Shown: piece by piece, positions 7,985-16,248 of the stretch
Layout of the letters: each line of letters begins with the position of its first letter
How positions within the stretch are numbered: position 1 is the stretch's first letter
DNA from: Shimia_B sp039815465
GTDB lineage: Bacteria > Pseudomonadota > Alphaproteobacteria > Rhodobacterales > Rhodobacteraceae
Reading direction: 5' to 3'
NCBI GenBank assembly: GCA_039815465.1
Contig: JBCBZG010000018.1
Span: forward strand, 1 to 64,000
DNA: 64,000 nt
Position numbers and translations under genes: made by a program
Notes under the pieces: generated by a model
Databases searched by the model: none
Told to the model about the DNA's origin: nothing
The model's input: the letters and a program-made list of their open reading frames with translations, nothing else

Positions 7985-8549
7985 CCCAAACACCACCCCC
8001 TCTGCGCCTTCCAAGGGTCGCGGTCTCGGGCGCTGGGGGCGCATCGCGCTCTTTGTCTCGCTCGCGCTGAACCTGGTGATTGTGGGCGTCGTTGTGGGCT
8101 CGCTCGCCATCGACGGGCCGCGCAATTCAGACAAGCGTCCGGCGCGCGCCCAGGAAACCGGGCTTGGTCCGGTGCTCATGGCGCTCAGCCGTGAGGATCG
8201 GCGCGCGCTCGGGCGCGATATGCGCCAGTTCTTGAGAGGGGAGCAGCGAACACGGGCCGAGGCCCGCGCGCTGATGGAAAACGTGGTCACTGCCGTGCGC
8301 GCCGACCCGTTCGACCCCGCCGCGGTCGATAGCCTCATCGACGTGCAGGTCCAGGACGTCGAACTGCGCCTTTCCGTCGCCCGCGGGCTGTTCTTGGAGC
8401 GCCTGACCGACATGAGCGACGCCGAACGCGCGGCTTTTGCCGACCGGCTCGAAACCCTGCTCAACACCCCGCCCGGCGACAAACGCGGCCCCGACGGCGA
8501 CCGCCCGCCGAGAGACCGCAGCGGGGGGCAAGGTCAAGCAGGCAAATAG
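7977..8549 (+). CDS. Membrane-anchored periplasmic sensor, CnrX/CpxP-like
   Basis: This 190-residue protein has one N-terminal membrane helix (about residues 24-43, IALFVSLALNLVIVGVVVG) followed by an all-helical periplasmic domain rich in Arg, Glu and Ala, with LSREDRRALGRDMRQFL near residue 68. This is the layout of heavy-metal-sensor/CpxP-type proteins (CnrX, ZraP). The C terminus is Gly/Arg/Asp-rich. Its ATG at 7977 lies inside the end of the previous gene, so all three genes are coupled. It likely senses metal or envelope stress and passes the signal to the small membrane protein. No His/Met metal cluster is obvious, so the ligand is open. Confidence 0.65.
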   Translation: MADPNTTPSAPSKGRGLGRWGRIALFVSLALNLVIVGVVVGSLAIDGPRNSDKRPARAQETGLGPVLMALSREDRRALGRDMRQFLRGEQRTRAEARALMENVVTAVRADPFDPAAVDSLIDVQVQDVELRLSVARGLFLERLTDMSDAERAAFADRLETLLNTPPGDKRGPDGDRPPRDRSGGQGQAGK

Positions 8550-8917
8550 CGTCAGCCCGTCGCAGTGGCGCGAAGGAGCGGCTTCAGTGCGGGCGCCAAG
8601 CAACGCCCAGATACATAAACCCACGCTTTGACCGGCAAGCGCCGATCAGCAATCTGCGCTGGTTGTGGGCGTCGCCCGTTGGGATCGTAGAGTGTCCGCA
8701 AGGTCGTTTGGCTGTTCATTTGACGCCTCGAAAGGCCCTGCATAAACGAGGACTTCGGCCCGTGATGGCCTTGGGCACCGCCCGACCCGTGGCAATGGGC
8801 CCAGTCTTGTGGTCAATAGGGCCCCGCGCAAAACAGCACTTTCAACCTAGGCGGATCCGCAAGCCCTCGACGCCTGCCCACTAAGCCAGAGACACTGATC
8901 GTCAGGCCTCACCGCTA
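8550..8917. other. 368-base intergenic stretch, no gene seen
   Basis: Both flanking genes end into this stretch (the sensor gene from the left, the PleD-like gene from the right). Open frames in it are short and lack ribosome-binding sites or recognisable similarity. I found no convincing terminator hairpin with a T-run, no tRNA and no repeat shared with the rest of the window. Confidence 0.5.
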
Positions 8918-10354
8918 CTAAGCCGCCGAGGCGCCGATCATAACCGTGTCGCGCCCCGCGTGCTTGGCGTCATAAAGAGCACGGTCGGCCTCCTCGAGCA
9001 ACTCATTGATGCTGCGGGCGGCGCCTGCGCGACGATCGTCGTCAATGAAAACCCCTGCCGCCCCACGGGCCCGCGTGTCCCGCTCCGTCGGAGCTGCGCC
9101 GCCCAGCGCAAGACCAACGGACACCGACACATGGACCCCTTGCGCCGTGCTGTCCGTGGCAAAGCGGGCCGCGCGCGTCAGTTCGCACAACCGGGCCGCG
9201 GCGCCCTTGGCGCGGTCTAGGGTGGTGTCAGGCATGGCGACCAAAAACTCCTCCCCCCCCAGCCGGGCGACGAGGTCCATGGACCGCAAGTTGCCCCGCA
9301 AGCGGTGCGCGAACTCACAAAGCACTTGGTCGCCCACGGGGTGGCCATGGGTGTCATTGATGCTTTTGAAGTAGTCGAGGTCGAGCAGCATGATCGCAAA
9401 GGACCGCCCGCTGCGCGTGGCGGCGCGCTGCATTCGGTCCAGATAGGGCATCGCGTATCTGCGATTGTAGAGCCCGGTCAGCGGGTCCGTCACCGCCGCC
9501 TCCAACCCCTTTTCCATGGACCGCCGCAGCTGCGTCTCCTGCTGGCGCCGTTTCAGCAGCCTGTCGATGCGCATCGCGGCCTCCCGCGCCTCAAACCCGC
9601 TCGACATCGCGTCGCCCGCCCCGGTGTCGAGCGCTGTGGCCGTGCACACGCTATCCCCCGGCGGGCTCACCGCCAGGATGGCCGTGTGCCGCGTCTGCGG
9701 ATGGGCGCGCAGGGAGGACAGAAAGTTCAGCTCCTGCTCGGCGGAGGCGCCACCGACAGCCACGATCATCGCGTCATAGCGCGTCCGGTCGCAGGTCTGC
9801 GCCACAAGGTCTTGGGGCGTCAGCACATCAATGCGATGGGCCACGAGCCCCGACAGGTCCCGGTGCCAGCCCGCCGCCTCACGCCGGTTCCCGGACACAA
9901 TCGCCACATGGGCCGGCCGCAAGAACGGCGCCGCGGGCTCCTCCAACCCGAAGGAGGCGGAGGTGTCCTTGCGCAAGCGAAGCTCCTCCCGCGCGGTGCT
10001 GGCGCGCATCAGGTTGCGCACACGCGCCAAAAGCTTGCGATCCTCATAGGGGCGCGAGATGACGTCACCGATCCCGGCGGCCAGCGCGGCAACCCGTTCC
10101 TCTGCCGCGTCCTCGGGCAGCACGGCCACGACCGGGACGTTATGCGCGGCCAACTGCGCCTGCAGGGCAATGGCGTCGCCATCGGGCAGCTGCATCTCGC
10201 TGATGACAATGTCGGGGGCCGAACTCTGCACGACCTCCACCGCTTCTGCCGCCGTCGCCGCGTGGGCCACAGAAAAATACGCTGCTGCAAGTTTCACTTT
10301 CAGCATGATCCGCGTTGTAACCACCGGATCCACAATCAATACACGCCCCGCCAT
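8918..10354 (-). CDS. pleD: PleD-like diguanylate cyclase with degenerate receivers
   Basis: This 478-residue protein has the PleD layout: receiver 1 (1-115), receiver 2 (about 148-270) and a GGDEF domain (about 300-465). The active site reads RLGGEEF and the inhibitory RxxD site is present as RSMD five residues before it, so the cyclase should make cyclic di-GMP and be feedback-inhibited. Receiver 1 is altered: the acidic pair reads VDP instead of VDD, the phosphorylated Asp is Glu53 (DIVISEM), and the conserved Lys is Arg (SRPY). Receiver 2 also lacks the phospho-Asp. The protein therefore cannot be switched on by phosphorylation at the usual site. Orthology to pleD is likely from length and the LIVD-KVKLA-type N terminus. 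Confidence 0.82.
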   Translation of the reverse strand: MAGRVLIVDPVVTTRIMLKVKLAAAYFSVAHAATAAEAVEVVQSSAPDIVISEMQLPDGDAIALQAQLAAHNVPVVAVLPEDAAEERVAALAAGIGDVISRPYEDRKLLARVRNLMRASTAREELRLRKDTSASFGLEEPAAPFLRPAHVAIVSGNRREAAGWHRDLSGLVAHRIDVLTPQDLVAQTCDRTRYDAMIVAVGGASAEQELNFLSSLRAHPQTRHTAILAVSPPGDSVCTATALDTGAGDAMSSGFEAREAAMRIDRLLKRRQQETQLRRSMEKGLEAAVTDPLTGLYNRRYAMPYLDRMQRAATRSGRSFAIMLLDLDYFKSINDTHGHPVGDQVLCEFAHRLRGNLRSMDLVARLGGEEFLVAMPDTTLDRAKGAAARLCELTRAARFATDSTAQGVHVSVSVGLALGGAAPTERDTRARGAAGVFIDDDRRAGAARSINELLEEADRALYDAKHAGRDTVMIGASAA

Positions 10355-10513
10355 ATTACCCTCTTGGTAGGATTGGTTGATGGAACTCTTGCGCGGGAAA
10401 CGTTAACAAACCCTTTCGAATTTGAGGGGAAATTGCTGGGACAGGCGGGGTTTTGCGCAGAAAATGGCCCCTCTGGTCTCATTAATTGGGGATATTTCTG
10501 TGGAGAGGCCTAA

Positions 10514-10792
10514 ATGAACGTAAATCACGCCGAAACCGTCGCGTTAACATCTTTGGGCTGGCTTGCGTCAAATGATGACCTGCTGCCGGTCTTTCTAAGC
10601 TCGACCGGGGCCAGCCTGGCCGATCTTCGCAGCCGGGTCTCAGATGCGGAGTTTCTGGGCTCCGTCCTTGATTTCCTGCTCATGGATGATGCGTGGGTCA
10701 TCGCGCTATGCGACGCACAGGGGTGGCGCTATAGCGACTTGGCGGAGGCGCGCGCCGCGTTGCCGGGCGGGGGACAAGTGAACTGGACATGA
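10514..10792 (+). CDS. DUF3572 family protein
   Basis: This 92-residue acidic protein matches the short alphaproteobacterial DUF3572 family (start NHAETVALTSLGWLA, then LDFLLMDDAWVIALCDAQG). No catalytic motif, signal peptide or membrane segment is visible, so it should be cytoplasmic and small enough to be an adaptor. It is divergent from the pleD-like gene across about 160 bases and its stop overlaps the HAD gene by four bases (ATGA), so the two are co-translated. Confidence 0.75.
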   Translation: MNVNHAETVALTSLGWLASNDDLLPVFLSSTGASLADLRSRVSDAEFLGSVLDFLLMDDAWVIALCDAQGWRYSDLAEARAALPGGGQVNWT

Positions 10793-11505
10793 CACCAACG
10801 ATTGCAGGCGTGCTGTTCGACAAGGACGGAACGCTTTTCGACTTCGACGCCACCTGGACCGCGTGGGCGGGCGAAACGATCCGCCGCTATGCCGGGGGGG
10901 ACGACGCGCTCGCGCAGGCCTTTGCCGAGGCTCTGGGCTATGACCTCCACCGTTCGGCGTTCTTTCCCACAAGCTCGGTCATCGCAGGAACGGTGGATGA
11001 ACAGGCCGAAGCGATTGCGCCGCTTCTGCCCGGGCGGGCGCGGGCCGACATCGCGCGCGAGCTCAACACGCTCGCTGCGAATGCCATCCAGCAGGAGGTC
11101 GTTCCACTGCCCGCCTTTCTGGCCGGTCTGAAAGCGCGCGGGCTCAAGCTTGGCGTGGCGACCAATGACGCCGAAAGCTCCGCGATTGCGCATCTCAGCA
11201 GCGTGCAGGCGCTTGACCCGCTCGATTTCGTGGCGGGCTATGACAGCGGGTTCGGCCACAAGCCCGGGCCGGGGCCGCTTTTGGCGTTTTGCGATCACGT
11301 GGGGCTCGCGGCGGCGGCCTGCGTGATGGTGGGGGATTCGACCCACGACCTCCTCGCCGGACGCGCGGCGGGTATGCGGACTGTGGCCGTGCTTACCGGC
11401 CCCGCAACAGCTGACACGCTCGCTCCGCACGCCGATGTGGTCCTGCCCTCTATCGCGGCGCTGCCCGATTGGCTCAGCGCGCAAGCGCCGCAAAGCTTTG
11501 GGTAA
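10789..11505 (+). CDS. HAD-superfamily phosphatase, phosphoglycolate-phosphatase-like
   Basis: This 238-residue protein has HAD motif I (DKDGTLFDF near residue 10, with both catalytic aspartates), motif II (GVATND), a Lys before the GPGP segment and motif IV (VGDSTHD). A helical cap of about 70 residues sits between motifs I and II, which is the subclass I arrangement. It probably removes phosphate from a small metabolite such as 2-phosphoglycolate. Its start overlaps the DUF3572 stop. Substrate is not certain. Confidence 0.8.
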   Translation: MTPTIAGVLFDKDGTLFDFDATWTAWAGETIRRYAGGDDALAQAFAEALGYDLHRSAFFPTSSVIAGTVDEQAEAIAPLLPGRARADIARELNTLAANAIQQEVVPLPAFLAGLKARGLKLGVATNDAESSAIAHLSSVQALDPLDFVAGYDSGFGHKPGPGPLLAFCDHVGLAAAACVMVGDSTHDLLAGRAAGMRTVAVLTGPATADTLAPHADVVLPSIAALPDWLSAQAPQSFG

Positions 11506-11584
11506 GAAACGACACAATCGGTCGCCTTCTGCCACGTAACCCGCCTGCGCTAGCGTCACGGTATGGGCGGCAGGAGGAATGAGA

Positions 11585-13144
11585 ATGACAGTCACCGAGG
11601 CCCCCACACGCCGCCGACGCTCCGGCGGGCGCGCAGCCAACAAGCGCGGCTCAGGCCCCGCAATCGCGCAAATGCCCTGGCGGCTGACCAAGAACACCGA
11701 CCGCCCCACAGAGCCGCTCACACCCGAGGGGGTGGAGGCCGTTCACAACGGCGCCATGCGCATCCTCGAAGAGATCGGGATCGAGTTCCTGAACACCGAA
11801 GGCCGTGAGATCCTGCGGAAGGCGGGCTGCACCATCGATGGCGACAACGTCCGCATGGACCGCGACTTTGTGATGGAGATGGTGGCCCGCTGCCCATCCG
11901 AGTTCACGATTACCCCGCGTAACCCCGACCGCGAAATCCACATCGGCGGGCAAACCCTGCTCTTTGGCAATGTGTCCTCGCCACCCAATTACTGGGATCT
12001 GGAGACCGGCAAGACACCCGGCACGCGCAAACAGTGCCAGGCCCTGCTCAAGCTTACGCAATACTTCAACTGCATCCACTTCGCAGGCGGCTACCCGGTA
12101 GAACCGGTGGATATCCACGCCAGCGTCCGCCACCTCGACGTGCTCTACGATAAGCTCACGCTCACCGACAAAACCATGCACGCCTATTCGCTCGGCAAAG
12201 AGCGGGTGGAGGACGTGATGGAAATGGTGCGCATCGCAGGCGGCATGACGCAGGAGGAATTCGCGTCCCGCCCGCATATGTACACCAACATCAACTCCAC
12301 CTCGCCGCTCAAACATGACGAGCCGATGATCGACGGCTGCCTGCGGCTCGCACGCGCAGGCCAGGCCCTGGTGATCACGCCCTTCACCTTGGCGGGCGCC
12401 ATGGCGCCGGTCACCATGGCGGGCGCCGTGGCGCAATCCATCGCCGAAGCTTTGGCGGCCATCGCGCTTTTTCAATATGACAGCCCAGGCGTGCCCTGCG
12501 TGATCGGCACCTTTACCTCCAACGTCGACATGAAAAGCGGCGCGCCTGCCTTTGGCACACCCGAATACATGCGGGCCACCCAGATGACGGGCCAGATGGG
12601 CCGTTTCTACGGCATCCCAATCCGATCCTCCGGCGTTTGCGCCGCAAACGTCCCCGACGGCCAAGCCATGTGGGAGACGTCAAATTCGCTCTGGGCCGCC
12701 GTCCAGTCGGGCACCAACATCGTCTACCACGCGGCGGGCTGGCTCGAAGGGGGGCTCATCGCCAGCCCCGAAAAGTTCATCATGGATTGCGAAGTGCTCC
12801 AGATGATCCAGCGCTATTTCGAGCCCGCGATCACCGCCACCGGGGCCGACGACATCGCCATCGACGCGATCAAGGATGTGGGCAGCGCCGGGCACTTCTT
12901 TGGAATCGAACACACGCAAGAGCGCTACGAGACCGCATTCTACCAACCCTTCCTCGCCGACTGGCGCAATTACGAAGGCTGGGACATTGCGGGCGGTGTC
13001 TGGACGGCCCAACGCGCCAACAAGCTCTTTAAGGAGATCGTGGGAAGCTTCGAGGCGCCGCCCATGGACATCGCTATCCGCGACGAGCTCGCCGATTTCG
13101 TGGCCCGGCGGAAAGCCGAAGGCGGGGCGCCCACAGACTTCTGA
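11585..13144 (+). CDS. MttB-family (trimethylamine methyltransferase-like) protein, no pyrrolysine
   Basis: This 519-residue protein belongs to the MttB superfamily, whose members move a methyl group from a quaternary or tertiary amine to a corrinoid protein. Family features include the N-terminal GVEAVHNGAMRILEEIG, the LLFGNVSSPPNYWD segment and the C-terminal region with NIVYHAAGWLEGG. There is no in-frame TAG, so it is a non-pyrrolysine member, a group that includes glycine-betaine methyltransferases. The start is set by AGGAGG at 11572-11577: the ATG at 11585 has seven-base spacing, whereas the ATG at 11579 is too close. No corrinoid-protein gene is near. The substrate could be betaine or another methylated amine. 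Confidence 0.8.
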   Translation: MTVTEAPTRRRRSGGRAANKRGSGPAIAQMPWRLTKNTDRPTEPLTPEGVEAVHNGAMRILEEIGIEFLNTEGREILRKAGCTIDGDNVRMDRDFVMEMVARCPSEFTITPRNPDREIHIGGQTLLFGNVSSPPNYWDLETGKTPGTRKQCQALLKLTQYFNCIHFAGGYPVEPVDIHASVRHLDVLYDKLTLTDKTMHAYSLGKERVEDVMEMVRIAGGMTQEEFASRPHMYTNINSTSPLKHDEPMIDGCLRLARAGQALVITPFTLAGAMAPVTMAGAVAQSIAEALAAIALFQYDSPGVPCVIGTFTSNVDMKSGAPAFGTPEYMRATQMTGQMGRFYGIPIRSSGVCAANVPDGQAMWETSNSLWAAVQSGTNIVYHAAGWLEGGLIASPEKFIMDCEVLQMIQRYFEPAITATGADDIAIDAIKDVGSAGHFFGIEHTQERYETAFYQPFLADWRNYEGWDIAGGVWTAQRANKLFKEIVGSFEAPPMDIAIRDELADFVARRKAEGGAPTDF

Positions 13145-13245
13145 GCAAGTTTAAGCGCCCCACTTGGCCGCGTCAGGGATTTGTTAACGCGGCCATGCGA
13201 CCACAACGCAAGGCCAAAAACGGCCCGAGTTCGGAGGTTCGGCTC

Positions 13246-13833
13246 ATGCACGGGCTTATCAATCGCGCGCTCCAGTGTTTTTTGCGCGACACCTACGGTC
13301 CCGCCATGTGGGACGACATCATGCAACGCGCCGATCTCGGCTATAGCTCTTTTGAGAGCATGCTGACCTATGAACGCGAGGACACGCAGGTCGTGCTCGA
13401 CGTGGCCATGGACAAGCTGGGCAAGACCCGCGAGGACCTTCTTGAGGACCTGGGCACCTACCTTGTGAGCCATGAAAACACCCAGGCGCTCAGGCGCCTC
13501 TTGCGCTTTGGCGGGGACGATTTTCTGGCCTTCCTGCATTCCCTCGATGATCTGCCAGGCCGTGCGCGGCTGGCTGTGCCCGACCTCAAGCTCCCCACGG
13601 TTGAGCTGCGCGAAGAAGGCGACGCGACATTTTCCATCCGCTGTGGCCCCGATATACCGGGCTTTAGCCGCGTCATGATGGGCGTGCTGCGCGCAATGGC
13701 CGACGATTACGGCGCGCTGGCCTTTCTCGACCTCGCGGAAGAGGGCGAGGAGGGCGGCGTTGTGAGCGTCATCCTCCTAGACGAAGCATTTGCAGAGGGC
13801 CGCTCGTTCGAGCTCGCCCGGAAAGCAGGGTAG
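13246..13833 (+). CDS. H-NOX family protein lacking the haem-ligand histidine
   Basis: This 195-residue protein matches H-NOX (haem nitric oxide/oxygen binding) domains from its start (HGLINRALQCFLRDTYG) to its end. In haem-binding members the proximal His sits in LDNLHARV-like sequence; here the aligned segment is LDDLPGRA, with Pro104 in that position. The YxSxR haem-propionate motif is also missing (the aligned residues are Cys, Pro and Ile). Classical haem binding is therefore unlikely. I chose the ATG at 13246 because GGAGG lies eight bases upstream and the family begins MxGL. It is four bases upstream of a diguanylate cyclase with an H-NOX-associated domain, so the pair forms one signalling unit. 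Confidence 0.82.
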   Translation: MHGLINRALQCFLRDTYGPAMWDDIMQRADLGYSSFESMLTYEREDTQVVLDVAMDKLGKTREDLLEDLGTYLVSHENTQALRRLLRFGGDDFLAFLHSLDDLPGRARLAVPDLKLPTVELREEGDATFSIRCGPDIPGFSRVMMGVLRAMADDYGALAFLDLAEEGEEGGVVSVILLDEAFAEGRSFELARKAG

Positions 13834-13837
13834 GGCC

Positions 13838-14866
13838 ATGCTAGACACCGGGGTCACCGACACCACACTCGACATTCTGTGCCCGATGCATGTGCGCCTC
13901 GACGCGGGGGGCCGCATCACGCATCTGGCCCCGACAGTCGCCAAACTGATCGACAGCGCCGCACAGGACAGCGGTTTTTTCGACGCGTTCGAGCTGCTGC
14001 GCCCACAATCCATCGGGTCCGTTGACGACCTGCGGCGCCAAGCGGGGGTCGCGCTGCACCTGCGGTTGCGCAACGCCCATCGCACGACGCTCAAAGGGGT
14101 GGCCGTGCCCCATGGCGACGGGGCCTGCGTGAACCTGTCCTTTGGTATCTCCATCGTGGACGCGGTGGGCGACTATAGCCTCACAAGCCGCGATTTCGCG
14201 CCCACCGATCTCACCATCGAAATGCTCTACTTGGTGGAGGCGAAATCGGCGGCCATGGATGAAAGCCGCAACCTCAATACCCGGCTCCAAGGCGCCAAAA
14301 TCGCCGCGGAGGAACAAGCCTTTACCGACACGCTGACGGGCCTCAAAAACCGCCGGGCGCTCGATCATATCATGGGCCGCTACATCGCCCTGGGCGAACG
14401 CTTTGCGTGCATGCATGTCGATCTCGATTACTTCAAATCCATCAACGACACGCTGGGCCACGCCGCGGGCGACCTGGTGTTGCAGAAAGTGGCGCGCATC
14501 TTGGTGGACGAAACCCGGGCCCAAGACACCGTGGCGCGCGTGGGCGGGGATGAGTTCGTGCTGCTTATCCGCGATATCGAAGACCCCGCAAAGCTCGAAG
14601 CAATCGCAAACCGCATCATCGCAGGCCTTGAGGAACCGATCCCCTTCAACGGCAATATGTGCCGCATCTCCGGCTCTGCTGGCACCAGCCGATCTTCGCA
14701 ATACGCCAAACCAGAGCTTGAGGAGATGCTGCACCACGCCGACCTGGCGCTCTACGCCTCGAAACGTGGCGGGCGCGGGCAGCACACCCATTTCAGTGCG
14801 GAGCTTTTAGGTCTCGATACCTCGGTGCCGACAGGGGAACGCGGAGCCGCGCATCCGGGCGCCTAA
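13838..14866 (+). CDS. Diguanylate cyclase with an N-terminal H-NOX-associated domain
   Basis: This 342-residue protein has an N-terminal PAS-like domain of the HNOBA type (residues about 8-135, starting LCPMHVRLDAGGRITHL), a short coiled coil (about 135-165) and a GGDEF domain (about 168-325). The active site is RVGGDEF and an RxxD site (RAQD) lies five residues before it, so it should make cyclic di-GMP with product inhibition. The coiled coil plus PAS layout resembles soluble guanylate cyclase. It starts five bases after the H-NOX stop. In related bacteria H-NOX proteins regulate such cyclases in response to nitric oxide and alter biofilm formation. Cytoplasmic; no membrane segment. Confidence 0.85.
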   Translation: MLDTGVTDTTLDILCPMHVRLDAGGRITHLAPTVAKLIDSAAQDSGFFDAFELLRPQSIGSVDDLRRQAGVALHLRLRNAHRTTLKGVAVPHGDGACVNLSFGISIVDAVGDYSLTSRDFAPTDLTIEMLYLVEAKSAAMDESRNLNTRLQGAKIAAEEQAFTDTLTGLKNRRALDHIMGRYIALGERFACMHVDLDYFKSINDTLGHAAGDLVLQKVARILVDETRAQDTVARVGGDEFVLLIRDIEDPAKLEAIANRIIAGLEEPIPFNGNMCRISGSAGTSRSSQYAKPELEEMLHHADLALYASKRGGRGQHTHFSAELLGLDTSVPTGERGAAHPGA

Positions 14867-14970
14867 CGGCTTTCATACGCACCTTTAGGTCCAAACGCGG
14901 AGGTCCGATGTTCCCATCGGGCCAGCGCAAGGCGTCCGAGTTGACCGCACGCTAAGCGTGATAGTGGGCT

Positions 14971-15501
14971 CTAGAACGGAATCTCATCATCCAGATCGGG
15001 TGACGGGGCAGGGGCACCGCCCCCGTAGCCGCCGCCACCACCACCACCACCACCGCCGCCGCGCTGGTCACTGACATAGCCGCCACCGCCGCCGCTGCCC
15101 GAGGAATAGCCACCGCCACCCCCGTAACCACCGCCGCCACCGTCGCTATTGCGGCCATCAAGCATCGTCAGTTCTGACCGGTAAGGCCGCAGCACAACCT
15201 CGGTGGAATAGCGATCCTGCCCGCTTTGGTCCTGCCACTTGCGCGTCTCAAGCTGGCCCTCGACGTAAATCTTGGACCCTTTGCGCAGATATTGCTCGGC
15301 CACCCGCACCAGGGGCTCGGAGAAAATGGCAACCGTGTGCCACTCTGTGCGTTCGCGGCGTTCGCCGGTGTTGCGGTCTTTCCAGTTTTCAGAAGTCGCG
15401 ATCCGCAGATTGCAGACCTTTCCGCCGTTCTGAAAGTTACGCACCTCTGGGTCCGCACCCAGATTGCCGATCAAAATCACCTTGTTCACAGAGCCAGCCA
15501 T
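14971..15501 (-). CDS. ssb: Single-stranded DNA-binding protein
   Basis: This 176-residue protein has the OB fold at residues 1-110 (MAGSVNKVILIGNLG, then WHTVAIF and YVEGQLETRKW), a long glycine-rich linker and the acidic tip DLDDEIPF that binds partner proteins at replication forks. It coats single-stranded DNA during replication, repair and recombination. I chose the ATG at 15501 because the family begins MAGSVNKV and a GAGGGGG ribosome-binding sequence precedes it. The linker is coded by runs of GGN codons (15025-15135) that could slip during replication. Confidence 0.95.
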   Translation of the reverse strand: MAGSVNKVILIGNLGADPEVRNFQNGGKVCNLRIATSENWKDRNTGERRERTEWHTVAIFSEPLVRVAEQYLRKGSKIYVEGQLETRKWQDQSGQDRYSTEVVLRPYRSELTMLDGRNSDGGGGGYGGGGGYSSGSGGGGGYVSDQRGGGGGGGGGGGYGGGAPAPSPDLDDEIPF

Positions 15502-15617
15502 GGCATCCCCCTCGAATCCTATCTGGCCGCGCGGCCGTTGCGACAGTGTTCGGCCAAGCACGCGGAAATGTCCATTGACCGTGGCCAAGAATGCGCCGGG
15601 CGGTCTATGGTCCCGCC

Positions 15618-16190
15618 ATGGGCAAGGGCTGGGTGATTTCGGGATTTGTAGCTCTTGCGGCGGCCTCTGGCGCGGCGGCGCAAGGGGGCGGGGCAGGGCT
15701 GCTCGACAGCCAGTTGAGCATCTTGGACAATCGCGCCTCCCAGCAATATGCGGGGTCGACGAGGCTTACGCCGCAGGCGCAACCGGGCTCGCAATTGGCT
15801 GGAATTCCACGCTTCGATGGCAGCTATGCGGGGCCGTTCCTGCCGATGGCGCGTCAAGCAGCGCGGCGTCACGGCATCCCTGAGGAGCTGTTTTTGCGGC
15901 TCGTCCAGCAGGAAAGCGGTTGGAACCCGGCGGCTGTTTCGCCGAAAGGGGCGATTGGGTTGGCTCAGCTCATGCCTGCAACCGCCGCCTATCTGTCCGT
16001 TGACCCCACGGATCCCCGCCAGAACTTAGACGGAGGCGCGCGCTACCTGCGCGAACAGTTCCTGCGCTTCCGCTCCTGGCGCTTGGCGCTGGCCGCGTAC
16101 AACGCCGGGCCAGAGGCTGTGGCCCAGCATGATGGCGTTCCGCCCTTTGCCGAAACAGAAACCTACATCCGCATTATTCTGGGGCGCTAA
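15618..16190 (+). CDS. Lytic transglycosylase (SLT domain)
   Basis: This 190-residue protein has a short signal peptide (GWVISGFVALAAASGAAAQ) and a soluble-lytic-transglycosylase domain from about residue 75. It includes QQESGWNP with the catalytic Glu99, then GAIGLAQLMPATA and LAAYNAGPEAV. It cleaves peptidoglycan glycan strands in the periplasm, releasing anhydromuropeptides. I prefer ATG 15618 to ATG 15591 because it places the signal peptide at the N terminus; neither has a clear ribosome-binding site. It is divergent from ssb. Confidence 0.85.
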   Translation: MGKGWVISGFVALAAASGAAAQGGGAGLLDSQLSILDNRASQQYAGSTRLTPQAQPGSQLAGIPRFDGSYAGPFLPMARQAARRHGIPEELFLRLVQQESGWNPAAVSPKGAIGLAQLMPATAAYLSVDPTDPRQNLDGGARYLREQFLRFRSWRLALAAYNAGPEAVAQHDGVPPFAETETYIRIILGR

Positions 16191-16211
16191 CACACGCCAT
16201 CCCGCGGGACG

Positions 16212-16237
16212 CCAAAATTTTTCGAATAAAATTTTGG
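16212..16237. terminator. AT-rich perfect palindrome after the transglycosylase gene
   Basis: Arms CCAAAATTTT and AAAATTTTGG (10 bp) surround a six-base loop, 22 bases past the transglycosylase stop. It probably acts as a transcription terminator or mRNA-end stabiliser. Similar AT-rich palindromes occur at 42109-42129 and 56313-56359. Confidence 0.5.
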
Positions 16238-16248
16238 GCCGCAAACGG

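Noticed and set aside
9305..10513. Open frame of 402 codons on the plus strand.
   Set aside because: It lies antisense to the pleD-like gene for most of its length, has no recognisable domain and a composition typical of shadow frames in GC-rich DNA.
11585..13144. Pyrrolysine codon (in-frame TAG) in the MttB-family gene.
   Set aside because: The frame is open without TAG from start to stop, so the protein contains no pyrrolysine.
15018..15140. The repetitive CCACCACC/CCGCCG stretch as a CRISPR or tandem-repeat locus.
   Set aside because: It is the coding sequence of the SSB glycine linker read from the other strand; there are no spacers.
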